The notes under the pieces were generated by a model that saw nothing but the letters and a program-made list of their open reading frames with translations, was not told the DNA's origin and made no database searches. DNA of 64,000 bases from Melanocharis versteri. Taxonomy: Eukaryota > Chordata > Aves > Passeriformes > Melanocharitidae. The DNA lies in contig VZTG01006068.1 of assembly GCA_013397845.1 (NCBI GenBank), forward strand, positions 1,018 through 65,017, read 5' to 3'. Positions 39,601-52,700 of the stretch are shown here, in pieces. Made by a program: the position numbers and the translations under genes. The first letter of the stretch is position 1; the number at the start of each line of letters is the position of its first letter.

Positions 39601-42327
39601 TCTTTTCCTCTAATCAAAATTTCCCCAATTATTTTAGAATTCCTAGTTGTTTCCATCTTCCTTAAACATTACTTATATTCAATAGAAGTATTATTTTCCA
39701 AAATATTTTCTCCCAATATTAACTTTAAATGCTTTTATATATGCCCAGAGTATTTCAAACCATGATTAAAACAGAGTAGAATTGTGGGAAAGATTGTGGT
39801 TGGGCTACTGAGTTATCAGGGAGATTATCTCAAGTGTCTGCTTGGAGTATTGCTGTGAAGCAAGAAAATGCAACTGTTCTCATATTACAGATTAGGAATA
39901 GAAATATGGTGACAATGGAGCCCAGATCCTCAAAGAAATTAGTGTCCAATTCCTTACTCTTCATGTTAGGATTGGATACTGTCCTGCTTTTAGAGAAAAA
40001 TGACTCTTCAATTTGTTAAGGCACAAAGGATTGAGCATAATGCTTTAAAGTGACAGGTGACACAAAGCTCTGAGCCATATTTACAATTATGAGAACCAGA
40101 AAATTCATCAGCTTCTTACCACTTCTGTGAGAAGATGGGGTTCACTTCAACTATGTTTGATTTGATGATTTGAAACTTCCTCAAGAATTTAGAGTGGTGG
40201 AAGAGAATGCCTTTTAGTAAATAATAACTGAATAAAATCACCAGATACTCTTCTCCATTCACAAGCAAATAATACCATGGTGATAGCCTGAAAAGAGTAA
40301 AAAATAGTCACTTATGCAAGGTTCCTAGGAAACAGCACTGTTTGTGCCTACTTTTTTTTTTTTTCCTATTGTCTCTCTCATACTTTTTCCTGTTTATCAT
40401 TGTGGAATAATTTTACTTCAATATGGTTTTTTTTTCCAATTTATGTCTGCAATCTCTTTCACAGTAATATAGTCCAAATTAATTATATTTTCAGTTAGCT
40501 GTTGGTTTGGAAACATAGACCTGAAAAACAGGGAGTGAAGGAAGGAAGAAGAGGCCTCTTCTTTTTCTATTTTTGCTGTCAGACATAAATTCCATAGTCT
40601 GAAATCAGAAGCTGCCCTGGTGCACTCTTGTCCTTTGCCTTTGCATTATTTTAGTATTGCTGAAACATTTAAGAAGGCTCAGTGACCTTGAATGCCCAGT
40701 CTGGGGGTAACAGTTATTCTCTGCATTATTTCTTCTCTCTCTCCTAAACCTGACATTCTGTAGTAAGTTTCTGCACTGTTCTCATTAATTCCAATGTTCT
40801 CTGCAAGAGGTTTTGTTACTGGAGTATGTAACAGTTATTAGGGCCAACAATTTTGTTTGGTTTGTTTCTTTTTTTAAATGACGTTTCTTCAGTGAGCAAA
40901 AAATTTACAGGATTTTCTCTCTGGGCTTAAACTCAAAAAGTATTTACAATCCAGATAGAGGACTAAATTATTGCTGTTTAAAACAGCAAGTTCAGAAAGG
41001 TGGATCCACCCAGTCAAAGACTCTTGTGTATGAAGTTACGCTCAAGAATTTTTTTCTGTCTTTAGAAATGCTGTGTGAATGCAGTTTAACATGTAGGCAC
41101 ATTCCTCTATTGCCTCTTAGAATAAAGCAAAGCAGGTAGTTATGCTTCAAGAGTTAAACTGTCTTTTTTAATCTGTCATCGATATTTTTACCACACTCTT
41201 AAGACTGTTCTAAGAAATTTAAAAGATGGTAGGAGCAACAAATTATGCAGTTTCTTCCTTCATAATTTCCAGGACACTAACCTTCAGTCTGGCATCCATG
41301 CTGACTAAATAAAGCAGATTCATTCCCATTGCAAAGTCAGAAGAAGCACACAGTTGCACAGTAATGCAGATCTCAGTTTATGCCTGCTGAAATGCAGTTC
41401 ACAGTATCATTGCTCTTTAAATTAGATAAAGACAAGCTAATAACACTCCGTCTCCTTGGAGAGATGTTTGCATTATTTCATCTATAAATTAAGTGAGAAA
41501 GCCAGGAAAGTGATTCGGTATATTAGATGTATCATCATAATGGCTTTGTTCTTCCTAATGTTTTAGTTTCTTTACTAAGACAGAAGGCCAAAATTATTGT
41601 ATTCTCCCTATAGATGCAAGCTGATATTTGAAGTAGTAAGTTGCTTGGCCTCTCATCTTAATATTTGCTCTGGTTTTTTTTTTAGGGCCTGGTCCTATTA
41701 AAATCAATATTAAAAATCAGACTGTTTTGAAAAATAATTTGCTCAAGTTTGTGTTTTTTATTTCCTGTGCTACAGCTTTGCATTTTTATTGGCTCTGGTT
41801 TTTGGCTGACATCATGCTATGGAGGTATCAAATAAAAAACCCATGGCTTTGTGGTTCCATGGAAGACTGAAGAGGATAAATCTCTGCTATAGAACAGTAG
41901 ACTCTACTTTTTCCTTCTTACATGCTGATAAACCTAATTTACCTCACAGGGACACTGGGCAGCCAGGCTCTCAAAAGTAGAGCCAATGTGCCAAAACATT
42001 GATAATTCACTTCTGGCTCTCTCACCTCTTTTCCAGGCCAGCCTCTCTATCCAAAACCATTTTTTTTTGCTTTCTGATGCACAGTGACGTGATCAAACCT
42101 TGCTGCACTGATACTCTGAAACGCTCTTAATTTGTGGCATTACTGTTTACTTTACAAAAAGAGACCTTTGCAGAAACAAAAGCAAAGAGAGGATTATGTT
42201 TTCTCAGTGCTTACAGCCACCTAGTCACATTTATAATTAGCCTGGTAAATTGATTAGAATGTATCACCTAAGAATCAAGTGGAAGTGTTGAACTCATTAA
42301 AGAGCTTTCATTGTAATTGCAAAAAGT

Positions 42328-42412
42328 AAAAAAAAAAACAAAACACACAAATACAAAGCCATAAAACCAAGCAAAAAACCTAACCCAAACATAAACAAAA
42401 AAAACAGGAGAT
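42328..42412 (+). repeat. A/C-rich low-complexity tract
   Basis: AAAAAAC, AACCAAGC and CAAAAAAAAC units. One of few tracts with A, not T, on the CADM2 sense strand. Confidence 0.8.
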
Positions 42413-43424
42413 GAACTCACTTGATGAATGTTTACAAACTGGACCAAATAATGATAATTATTCTACATAGACTTATCACATACTGAGATAAAAATCAGTG
42501 TTAAATGTAAAAGCAGTTTAACTATGATTTCTGGGTGGGAAAACAAAAAAAAAAAAAAAGGCTTTCTTGACAGGAAACAGCTTGTGGCTAATGAGATATG
42601 AGTATTGGTCCTCCACAAAGCATTGAAGAAATAACTTGTGGTAGAATATACTTAACTATAGCTCCATCTAGTCCAAATAGTTGAAATAATTTTGCTAAGA
42701 AAGCTTCTAAAATGAGCAGAGGAGCTGGAATACAACACGATGACAGTGATGTCTCGATGCAGCCACCTTTTTGCAGCAATTTCATTGCTTGTTGTAATTT
42801 ACCTTTGCATAATCTTGTAGTGTTTTCCTTTTCAGATGCAAGAGAATTAATAATGTGGGCCATCAGTAATATATATATTTTTTTTAACTCTTTGTTAGTG
42901 TACTCCATACAGGCAGTAAAATTGTTTGTCCAGCCTGAAGGTTTGATTGTGGAATAGAATGTAATTTTATATACCGTAGTGGATATATAGATATAGATAT
43001 GTATGTGTTTGATTGACTTGACCTGCTGGTGGAGGTTAGAAATGTCATTCCCAGCCATTTGTTGGGAGGAAAGCAAGTTGGGTAGCCCTGTCTTTAGGAT
43101 GGTCATCATCTGAGTTATATTCATTATCTCAATTATACCTGTCAATCACCTCAGCTAATAGCAAAGTAGGAAATAAATTGTATTGAGCTTACCTAAAAAG
43201 CTGTGTGCGGTGCAGAGAAATATAGGGATGTATAAATAAGAGCTACAGGAGGAGAGCTGGAAGGGTGCCTGAGGAAAAATACCAGCCCCGTGGTAAATCT
43301 TCAGTCACACCCAGGTCTGACCCTGGGGCCAAGGGACTCATTTGGGTGTGCAAACAAGAATACAAAAAATTGGTAGAGAAGTGGCATCGCCTTTGGATTT
43401 CTGTCTTCTCTGTCTGCGGCAATG

Positions 43425-43845
43425 GGGCTTCCAGGTCTGGGCTGCACACTTCAGAAAGAAAAGGACACATGGAAGAGGGCACGGAGAAGAGCCGCAGACT
43501 AATTAAAGGATTAGAAAAATGCGATTTCTGCAGAAAGACTTAGGAGCTCAATTTATTTAGATTATCAAAAGGAAGGTTAATGGGCGATATGATCACAGTC
43601 TCTAAGTGCCTACAAGAGAAATTTGATAAGAGAGGGCTCTTCAGAGCATGGGAAAAGATACAAGAGCCAGAGGAAGCTGGGTGCTACAGCAAGACAAATT
43701 CAGAGCAGCAGCAAATTCTGTGGTTTTGTTTGAACAACGATGACTGTTGCTCTCTGAAATAAGTTACTGAAGGGGCCACTAAATTTTCCATTACTGGGCT
43801 TTCTAGGTCAAGGTGGAATGCTTTTGTTAGAGGACATTAACAGAA
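43425..43845 (+). repeat. Ancient CR1 family LINE fragment
   Basis: The stretch contains GAGAAGAGCCGCAGACTAAT, TTAAAGGATTAGAAAAATG, GGAGCTCAATTTATTTAG, TTATCAAAAGGAAGG, ATATGATCACAGTCTCTAAG and AGACAAATTCAGAGCAG. In this order they match the 3' ORF2/UTR region of the older CR1 clades seen in turtles and crocodilians, rather than the younger chicken-type copies elsewhere in the window. Orientation is sense to CADM2. Frameshifts and stops make it non-coding. The upstream limit is uncertain; 43200-43425 may be part of the same element. Confidence 0.75.
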
Positions 43846-46212
43846 ACAAGGTCTCTCCCAAAATATTGTCAGATCCTCAGGAACCAGAAGGAATCTTTAG
43901 TAGCATAAACCACTTCTTTGACACTTATCCTGCTGTGTTAAATGGCATGATGCCGATGCTTTCTTTAGTGTTCACCTGTTTCATATAGGGTTTTACAACC
44001 TCTTCCAGTCCTTCCAGCCCCAAAGTTCCTACTTCAGTATGCCAGATGAGATGCAGATACAAACAGTAAAGTGAATCTCGTAAGTATTTTTTGTCTTAGT
44101 TTTCCCATCGCTTGCTAATAATTTTTTGTCTTCATTAGGAGGTGTGCAGTACCCATTCATTTGAACTTGCTTTGTATAGTTATTTTTGTCCTGCAAAGGC
44201 TCCCTTTTCCACTTGGCTTCTTTTCATATTAAATATCTCATTTTCTCTGCACCTCTTTCTCCACTCCAAACTTCCCTTGAAGCTCTGTGCATCTTCTCCA
44301 GAACCACACAGATTCTCTGTTGACAAGGGATAAGACGAATGTTTTGATCTTATTTTTATATGCCAAATTAATCCTTGCTTCCAAAACATCAGCAATCACT
44401 GGGCTGGTCAGAGAAAAGAAAATTCTTCTGACCTCTTCAGGTTATGGCATCTGCAGTTTCCATTTATATGGTTATATCAGAATAGTTTACTTCCTGATCA
44501 GAGATGAGTGTGTGACTTGGCAGTAATTGACAAATTATAGAGTGCATGTACACTGACACCTTCATGATAAGAGCTGTAATATCAGACAGAGAATACAGGG
44601 TAATTATGGGGAGATCTCCTAAACTGTGTTAATAGGCTCCTAAATCATTACAGCAGGCTCTTTATTAAACTACCTCCCATTCCAATTCTTTAATGTAAGT
44701 GACAGATTTCACTGTGCTAATCTCTGGCACTAGGTTCTGTTTAATGCTTCTTGTAGGAAAAAAAAGTATTTTAGCCCACATAACCTCCTATTCACAGCTC
44801 ACACTTTAGAAGGTTATTTCTTTGGTGAGTTTGTAATTTAGTGGAAGTAATAACAGGCTGTGTACATTTTTCTGGATTTAAAAATTCTAATTTAAATGAT
44901 AAGCAATTTATGCAATATCTTGAGGTTCCTTGACACATTGGAATTGAAAGAGGAGAAATGGAAGGAAATGACAAATCATTTCTGGTTGTTTTTTTTTTCC
45001 ATCCTTGTTTATGATTTTTCTCTCATCATGTATTTCTCAATGTGGGGTTTTCAAGAAGCAGGGTTTGATTAATGAAGTGTCAGATACAGAGGATGTCATG
45101 AAAATTTTGGCAGTTATTATTTGCAGCATTTAAATTAGCCATGGAATTTTTGGTATTCCTTATTTTTTATTTACTATATCTGTTATCCTGTTGATAGTAA
45201 ATATCCTCTTAGAGTAAAAACCGGTACCTAGTAAATATTGATCTTTAGACAGCTGTAGTTGATATTTATACAAAAATTTTACCAGTTATTCAGATCTGCA
45301 TTTTGGTGGAGATATTTATTTCACTGATGTGGGTGATTTTGTTCCTTGTCTAAAGCCATCGGGATTATTTTACATAGGGAACTCAAAATCTGGCTAGAAT
45401 TATGTTTTTGGCAATATCAGTAGGTCAAATAGAAGTTCAGTTGTTAATCTTTTATTTAGTACTTCCTTACTCTGGTCATCTACAAACCTGTGTCCTAGAT
45501 AATAGATTTCCGTATCATCATGCTTTTGTATAGAAGACACGCCTCAGTTTAACTTAGCTGGGAGCAACTCTGATGAGAGCCACTAAAATAGGATGTTTCT
45601 CTGAAGGTTTTATGCTGGGTTTGTGATTCTGTATTGTATCATTAGTGGATATTGTACATATTATTACTTTGATGCACTTGTGACAGGTCTGTGAGCTTGT
45701 TCGCTCATGTAGCACTGTAGAGAGTTTTTTAATTTCTCACACATCCCACTTGAGTGCCAATCTTGGCATTATACTTCTTATGCAAGCATCTCTACCTACT
45801 CTTCAGTGCTTCTTTTAATAGAACCTGTCTAAAAGGAGAAGAAAGAAGCATATATTTCATATAGAGTACTGGGTTGTCTTCCTTTTGCGTTGTACCCTTA
45901 AATAAATAATATATCTCCTAGATAACGATCATATGTTCAATGATGTGCCTTGCTTGTTATTGAAGGTTTTTTCTTTCCCCGCCCCTGTTAAAAATCACTT
46001 CCACGCTTTTGTCTGTGCTCCCTTCTCACAGTCCTGTTTGTCAGAGCGTGTTGTGCTCTTCTCACACTACATAAACACTTTAGCCTAACTGTGCCATTGA
46101 AAATGCTTGTGCTTCAAGAACCTGACTGATACTGCTCCTGCATTGTGTAGAGGCATTTGGAAATCTTCCCAGTGGCTTTTCAGCAAGCACTTAATGTGAT
46201 TCATAATGCTCT

Positions 46213-46290
46213 GGGATAGAATCACAGATGTGAAAGAGACCTACTGCATCATCTCTTCCATTTTCATATGAGATCAGGTTATATTCCCCC
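46213..46290 (-). repeat. Possible very degenerate CR1 3' end
   Basis: GATAGAATCACAGATGTGAA followed by GAGACCTACTGCATCATCT resembles the reverse complement of an old CR1 tail plus the 'gacct...atcatc' segment. The match is short and the sequence beyond about 46290 is not recognisable, so this is tentative. It lies about 550 bp upstream of the CADM2 Ig exon. Confidence 0.35.
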
Positions 46291-46771
46291 AACAGAGGAT
46301 GCATCAAGTGTTAGATTCATACTACATTTGCTCTCCAACAACTTTCCAAACCTGACACAGAAAGCATCATCTTGAGAGGCCTTTAAAAGGTATAAAAAGG
46401 AGCAGGGAGTCAAGGTTGCCCCGTCCCTCTGTGTTAAAAACTGTGGATTTTTATGTTATGCTTTCAGTGATGTTTTCAACGATGATTTAACTGTATTGCC
46501 TGCACTGAGATGGCTTTGGGTATGTCTGAGGAGATAAAACTGCAGAGTATTTCTTTGGAACTAAATAGTTATGACTTACAGAGGATGAAAAAGAGGGGGG
46601 GAATCCTTTTTCCTAATTCATCTAGCTGTTTCTCAGATATAGGGAATATATTGTAAATGTATTTTTTTTTTTTTAAATTTATTTTAATACCTTTCTTTGG
46701 TCAGACTAGATCACATTGAATTCCGGGTCTGTCACCTGTGGGAAGCTGCTGCAATAAATTCAATCCTGCAA

Positions 46772-46835
46772 CTTAAATATTTTCTTTTTTTTCTCTTATT
46801 CTATTCCTTTCTGCATCCCTTCCCTCCCTTCTCAG
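46772..46835 (+). promoter_or_regulatory. Long polypyrimidine tract and 3' splice site of CADM2 Ig exon
   Basis: From about 46779 to 46833 the + strand is almost entirely C and T, then reads CAG at 46833-46835. This is a strong constitutive-type acceptor and sets the exon start at 46836. Reading through it as a longer open frame from an upstream ATG would give only Phe/Leu/Pro/Ser-rich translation of the tract, which is not coding. Confidence 0.8.
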
Positions 46836-46985
46836 GCAGCCAAGGGCAGTTCCCACTCACACAGAACGTCACAGTTGTTGAAGGGGGAACAGCAAATTTG
46901 ACCTGCAGGGTCGATCAAAATGATAACACCTCCCTCCAGTGGTCAAATCCAGCTCAACAGACGCTGTACTTTGACGACAAGAAAG
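46836..46985 (+). CDS. CADM2: CADM2 exon for first half of V-type Ig domain
   Basis: This exon encodes the start of the mature ectodomain of CADM2, a single-pass synaptic and axonal Ig-superfamily adhesion protein that binds other CADM proteins across the synaptic cleft. It is 150 nt, phase 1 at both ends: acceptor CCCTTCTCAG|GC and donor AAAG|GTAAAT. The translation starts G-S-Q-G-Q-F-P-L-T-Q and ends Y-F-D-D-K-K, matching vertebrate CADM2 (recalled from memory) almost residue for residue. Visible Ig landmarks are the B-strand Cys in L-T-C (codon 46904-46906) and the C-strand Trp in L-Q-W (codon 46940-46942); the partner Cys of the disulphide is in the next exon, not found here. Three N-glycosylation sequons are present: N-V-T, N-L-T and N-T-S. 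The middle one is not in the mammalian protein as I recall it (Ile there). Paralogues CADM1, CADM3 and CADM4 differ clearly in this segment, so CADM2 is the firm assignment. Confidence 0.97.
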
Positions 46986-49702
46986 GTAAATTGTTTCCTG
47001 AACTTATGCTTCTGCACTATCTTTTTATAAGAAAGAAATGTTTAAAACTATTTCTCTTTATTACTCTGATGTGAATGTATTTCCTATATATATCCTAAGA
47101 ATAGATGTTTTCAGTTATAATTATTATATGATTTTTTTTTGTTTTGGACTGGGGCTTACTGGGGCTCTCTTGCACATAACATTGTATTTAAATTATTAAA
47201 TAAAAATAGCATTTGAAAGGCTTAATGCAAGATAATTTGGAAAATGTTGCAAAATATCTTGGAAGAGCATTTATGAGTGGCAAGAGAAGTAGTAGCCCAT
47301 AAAACTTGTGGCTTGTTTCTATTAGTCTGTATGCATAAGTATATATTCTATATATTTTTACATTTATGTATATAATTCCACAGTTTGCCTCTAGTGTACA
47401 GCAGTCTGTTAGTGCAATGCACAGTTGCTATGGTAGGTGTTCTTAACAGCTAATGAAAGTGCTTGGATTTTGTATCCTGATGTTTCCAATGTTTCCATGC
47501 AAAGACTTTTTTTACATTTCAGTTAAATTAGAGAAGAAAAAAAGACAGGGAAGCATCCATTCCTTACAAAAAGAAGGACATTATTTTGCAGTGGTATCTA
47601 TTTCTAGGCATTGATTGGAACTGAAAAAGCATTGCATTTCGCATAATAGAATGTAAATGTGAAGATTACACTAGATTCTGTAGAGAAATTGAAGTTAGGA
47701 GTAATAAATTCATCACTTGGCTTTAAAAAATGTAAAAGCTTTGGTGTTGATTTCAATGGTACAAAAGTTCAACAGTTATACTTAATTCTGGTGCTTGAAT
47801 TTATTTTGAAAGGTGCTACATACTCTAGAACATATTTTAACAAGTGCAGTTATTACTCTGCTTAAAATTAAAGAACTGCTGTCCAAATGCTTTGCCGAAT
47901 GATTACAAGAGTTTAAAACACCTTGTAGGACTGAAAACGCTTTGTGGATCTGTGCACTTCAATAAAAGAGAATCTAAAACCTGTCATTTTATACCTGCCG
48001 AAGCTGCAATCAAAATAAGTTTTTTTTACTATTAATATAATGGCTGAATAGAATCTCTTGATGGTGTTGAAGTGGTTCCTTTCTCTTTTATCTAATTTCC
48101 TGTAGCGTGTAATCATTTGATTTGCAATTTCTTTGAAATCATAAGTACCTTTTGAATGTAGGATTGAAGATGAGAGGTTTAGAAGGTGCAAACTTTCCAG
48201 CTGTGAGTCCTGCGCTGTCACCTTTGCCCGCATGCACCCCTTCATTTTCACTGTCACCATTAGTGATTTGGGGTGGGTAAGTAATGCCTGCAGAACTAAA
48301 GGCAGAGGGACCTTGTCTGTTGATAAAGCACATCAGTACTCAGAAAATCTATATCTTTTATAAAATAAGTGACATTTTAAAGGATGCTGAGAAGGACGTG
48401 TGAGGACTGCAAATACGTTAATTTGACCGTTGTAGCCATTTTGGTGTGAATTGGATTTTCTGTGTGCTTTAGCTAAATCTCTACTTTTATAAAAAAATAA
48501 TTGAAGTTTGCATTACTTTTTAATATAATGAATTAAAGCAACAGAATTTGAATGGCATGCAGAGTAGTAAGTACTAGAAGCAATTTATATTCCCCACAGG
48601 AAATGTGCAGAGCTGAAGTGTGTAAATTTAAGGGACTGCAGTCTTTATTGAACTTTTAGCTTGTCCCAAGACTTGAAGGAATATTTGATGATTAATTTTA
48701 TGGAGGAATTACTCTGCATCTGTTACATATGAAAATGTCTTCGTGTGGTGAAGAAAAACTTCGGGTCCTTTAGTTGGAGATATTAAGTTGTATGTTGGCA
48801 GTGGTTTGCACTCTGTGCAGTATTTCCAGTCTCGAGCGTACTGAGGGGAGTGAGCAGCACGTCCAATTCCTGCTTGGGAAACATTTTGCCACTTCTGAAA
48901 GTGAAGTTACAGCTTTCACTGGCATTTTTTCCTGCTTGTATATGTATGGGTTCCAGAAAGTAAGAAAGATATTTCCTTCACATGCTTTTGATGCTTGCAT
49001 TGTTAAGCCAATATGGAGAGAGATATTTATTAGTGGTTTTGTCAGGAAATGATGGCAAGTGAACCTGTAAAGGCTTCCCCTTTTTTTTCTCTTCTTGCTT
49101 CCCACTTCCCCCAGCCAGACATACAATTTGGCTATAAAAAAGCAGCTTTCTACTAGAACCAGTCATTGCATTTAATTTATTGACAGCAGTGCCTCTGCCA
49201 GAGTCTATTCAAACCTGTCTCTTATTGTTAGCCAAAACCAACCTCCAGGTCTTACTTACCCTTTCAACACCATGAACATTGCTTTTTAATAGCTATGTTT
49301 CTCAAACCCTGACAATTAATGGAAGCTTGAATAGCTACAGAGTTATGTTCTGTGTAGAAAACAGAAGCTTAGCATCACCAGCAGTCTTTATATCCATCAG
49401 AGCTGAGTAAATCTGGGTATTGCCATGTTCAGAATGAAATCAAATTTGCTTACTTTGAACTTTACTCCCCTTCAATAGGTTATTTTCTATCTATACAAAT
49501 GACACATGTAGGAATAAGAGTATATTTCTTTCATGTCTGGAAGCACAAAACAAATTCAAAAAACCTTTTGGTTGATAGGTATGTATTTTAATAATTATGA
49601 GAGTGTCAAGTGGTAAAATGAAGGAACGCATGTATGTGTCAAAAGAGGGTGAGAGTGCCGCAGAATATGAGGGAGATGAGAGCTGTCAGTGCATATAATA
49701 AT

Positions 49703-49765
49703 TAAGGTTAAAAAAGACCTTTAAGGTCATCAAGTCCAACCGTCAACCTTAGGACCACCACCATA
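49703..49765 (-). repeat. CR1 LINE 3' end fragment (variant subfamily)
   Basis: AAGGTTAAAAAAGACCTTTA followed by AGGTCATCAAGTCCAACCGT and CAACCTTAGGACCACCACCAT is the reverse complement of a CR1 3' end of the subfamily whose terminal segment reads 'aagacctctaagatcatcaagtccaacc'. It may extend to about 49830, but the motifs fade. Confidence 0.8.
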
Positions 49766-52700
49766 TGGCAGAACAGGTGCCAAAAATAGAGCAAATTGTC
49801 CATGCAGTGAAAAGCCCTCCCCTGCTGGATTGTCCTTGGCAAGATCCCTTCCATGCTCATGCTTCTTTCTCAAGCAAGTTGGTTCCCCTGTCCTGCAAAG
49901 CCATTTTCTGACCTAAGTAGCACTTCTTGTGAAAAAGGGAAAAAGAGTCAGTCACCTGGAAGGAATGTGCCCTTCACATTCCTGTGCCTTTCCACAAGGG
50001 GTTAAGTATTAGTCTCCAGTTTATTTAAAATGGATGACGTATATATTGTGAAAAGCACATTCATGTAATTTTGCATTCTTCTGAACCGTGATACAATCAT
50101 TGACATTGAAGTTAGGAGTCGTTCTTCCTTTTCTGTTCTAGCTATTCTAAAGTACAGAAATGCAATGAGCCAAACACACTAATACCAAAACCACATTATT
50201 AAAATTACTCTTCTGCTTCCCCTCGCATACTGCTGTGGCCACCTCTTTCTAAGTACAGATTTTTCTCAGTTAGGAGGATTGTGTGGCTGGTAAAGAACAT
50301 TTCCACTCCCAACCTTCACATAAATTTAATATTTATTTAATATTTATGGAGGAGACAAGGACTATTTTTAACTTGACACATTTCTGGCGCTTGGCCTATA
50401 CAGCCTTAAAATGATATAGACAGAAAATCAAGAGAGCCTTGTTTCAGAAAAGGCAACACTGTGAATTTAGTGACTCTGAAATCACAGTTCAGAGGTTGTT
50501 TCCAGGTCTTCATCACTTGCAGTAGATGATTCGTTTTTGTTGTAAATTTAGGCCTAAAATGTGTTTGACTCATTGTGGTGATGGGAATAGGGAGAGGAAA
50601 GAAATCCTATTTTCCTACAGGAAATTAAGTTATAGCTTTATTTTATTATCTAACCAAGGTGAAACTGTTGCTCCCCTCCAACTCTTTCTTTGACACTCTA
50701 AAATATATTAAGATCCAAAATAACTTTGTCTTCATTATTATTCTAACACAGAGTAGCTAAAATATATGAAAATAGAAATGTTTGATCTGTTGCATTTGGT
50801 CTCACTGATGTCCTGTCTCCTTCAGCTGTCTCCTTGCTGTACTTTTTGGTACTTCTGTCTTTTTCTGGTTCCTCTACCTCAGAAATTCAAGGGCATTGAG
50901 TATCAATTATATTTTTAATTCTTTCTCTCTCATTTAAAATATCAAATCTTTACCAGACAGTAAAAAATGCTGTACTGAGTAAGTGGATACATGCTCCTAA
51001 ATGTTAATAAGCTTAACAACCTTACCTTGGTCTCCCACCCCCTGCTCCCCCAAGAGAATTTTAAAGATTGTGTCTTCCCAAAAAATAGGAATTCACAACT
51101 CACCCTAAGCAAGTTCAGATTCTCTGGAAACAAATGCAAATTGCGTGCTGCACTTGAAATGAGTCTTTCCCTACACAATTTTCAATTAAGATGAATAATT
51201 GCCATAGAAACCTCCATATCACTTTATGCACCCAAGTACCTATAATTGCATAGCTGCCTTTGGAAGAAGCACAATGTGCAACAGTGTAGAACCGGCAGAT
51301 ATTATTTTAAATTAATATAGGTTATTTTAGTTTATCTTCACTGGTGTCACTTCTTAAGGATTTTGAGGGGGCAATAAACGCAGGGAGACATAAATATGAA
51401 TGCAGAGCTATAAGAAAAAGGCCGTAGCATGGAAACACAGATATTTGATAAAGAGAAGACTGAAAAGAACCTTTACACAACTTGCTATAGCAGCCATCTT
51501 CTCATATTCCCATTCAGTAGAGAATACAGATAAATATGGAGCAGGATATTGAGTTATAAAGGAGGCATGTACAACTGAATGATGGCTGTTAATATCAAAG
51601 GTGTTTAATCTCCTCAATATGAAAATGTGTAATCGGACTACAAAAAGGAAGAGAATCGGTAGCTGGTGTGTACATACCTAACAGTTTTACTCAGGCAGCG
51701 AAGTGCAAGTGTAAAATACCTGCTCTCCACCTTAACAGGGAAGTTTGCAGGTCTGTTGATAGTAAAACAAGGATGTGTTGACATTGACCACGATAAGTTT
51801 GCCACAAACTGACACAGATTTTGATGAGACATGTGCCCGATGCTAATCATAGGTGGGTGCATGTCCCCTGTTCTTTCATCAAGTAGCAGCGCTTTAATGT
51901 TTTAGTAAAAAATTAGAAAGGATATTCCAGCCTCAGAATTATTCATCCGTCAGCAGCAGAATAAGTTTCTTTGGATGACCTTTGATTTTTTACATGTAAG
52001 AGTGCTTGGCATTTATGTAGCTCCCTGTCGTCTTGAAAGCTTTCAAAGATAGTGGTGCACTAGGCAGGGGTTGTGAGGGGGCACTGTTCTTGCAAAGCTC
52101 TGGAGAGCTTCCCTGATAGGCACAGTGCCTCGGGTGATGTGGTGGGAACGTGTTTGGGTACAGCAGCTGCCTGTGAGGTTCAGCATTTGCTCCCTCTCAG
52201 GGGCGGCAAGATTGTGTTGGAACTTGCGTGTGAGTTTAGAGAGAGGCCATGTCTCTAATCCAACTATCGTGATTTTTGGGATGCCCAGCTGTGCTATCAG
52301 CTCCATGAAAACAGCTCCTGACCTTTTTCTTTCTCAGTAGAAAGATATTTAGAGGGAGACAGAAATTCACAGTGTACAAGGCATGGGATTTTAATTACAG
52401 TGTCGTGTATGTCCGTTTAGAAGGATTCATTAGTGCAGAGAATTTTTATTTTTACTCTAACACTAAAATGGTGATTGAATTGCCGTCCGAAAGGCTGGTC
52501 CTTTCAGGTGTGAAAATCCTGTCTTTCTGATGTTATAGATACAGAACTCCATCCTAGTTAGCTGTATTTATCCTTTAACTTGTTTTGTGGCAGCCAGGCT
52601 CGGGATATTGGATTTAAGTGTAAACCAAATCTACGCCATTCTCTGGTGATTCAGCCTCAGATTCTAATCTGCATAAACAAGCAGAGGTACTTGTGAGTTA

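Larger units (their letters stand above)
12336..46835 (+). other. CADM2: CADM2 intron between microexon and Ig exon (34.5 kb)
   Basis: The intron opens with GTGAGT and closes with the CAG acceptor at 46835. It contains most of the CR1 fragments, listed separately, along with scattered T/G-rich tracts and the N-joined duplicated segment at 29578-31451. A GC-richer block at 34440-35330 has several CpGs and an exon-like core, and may be a conserved noncoding element. Patches at 27050-27440, 32050-32280 and 37100-38350 are also less AT-biased, but I could not identify them. I saw no protein-coding exon of CADM2 or of another gene apart from weak candidates given under findings. Confidence 0.75.

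Noticed and set aside
46697..46835. In-frame ATG upstream of the Ig exon, which could extend the CDS
   Set aside because: The extension translates the polypyrimidine tract, and the exon boundary at 46836 has a strong acceptor with the phase expected for CADM2.
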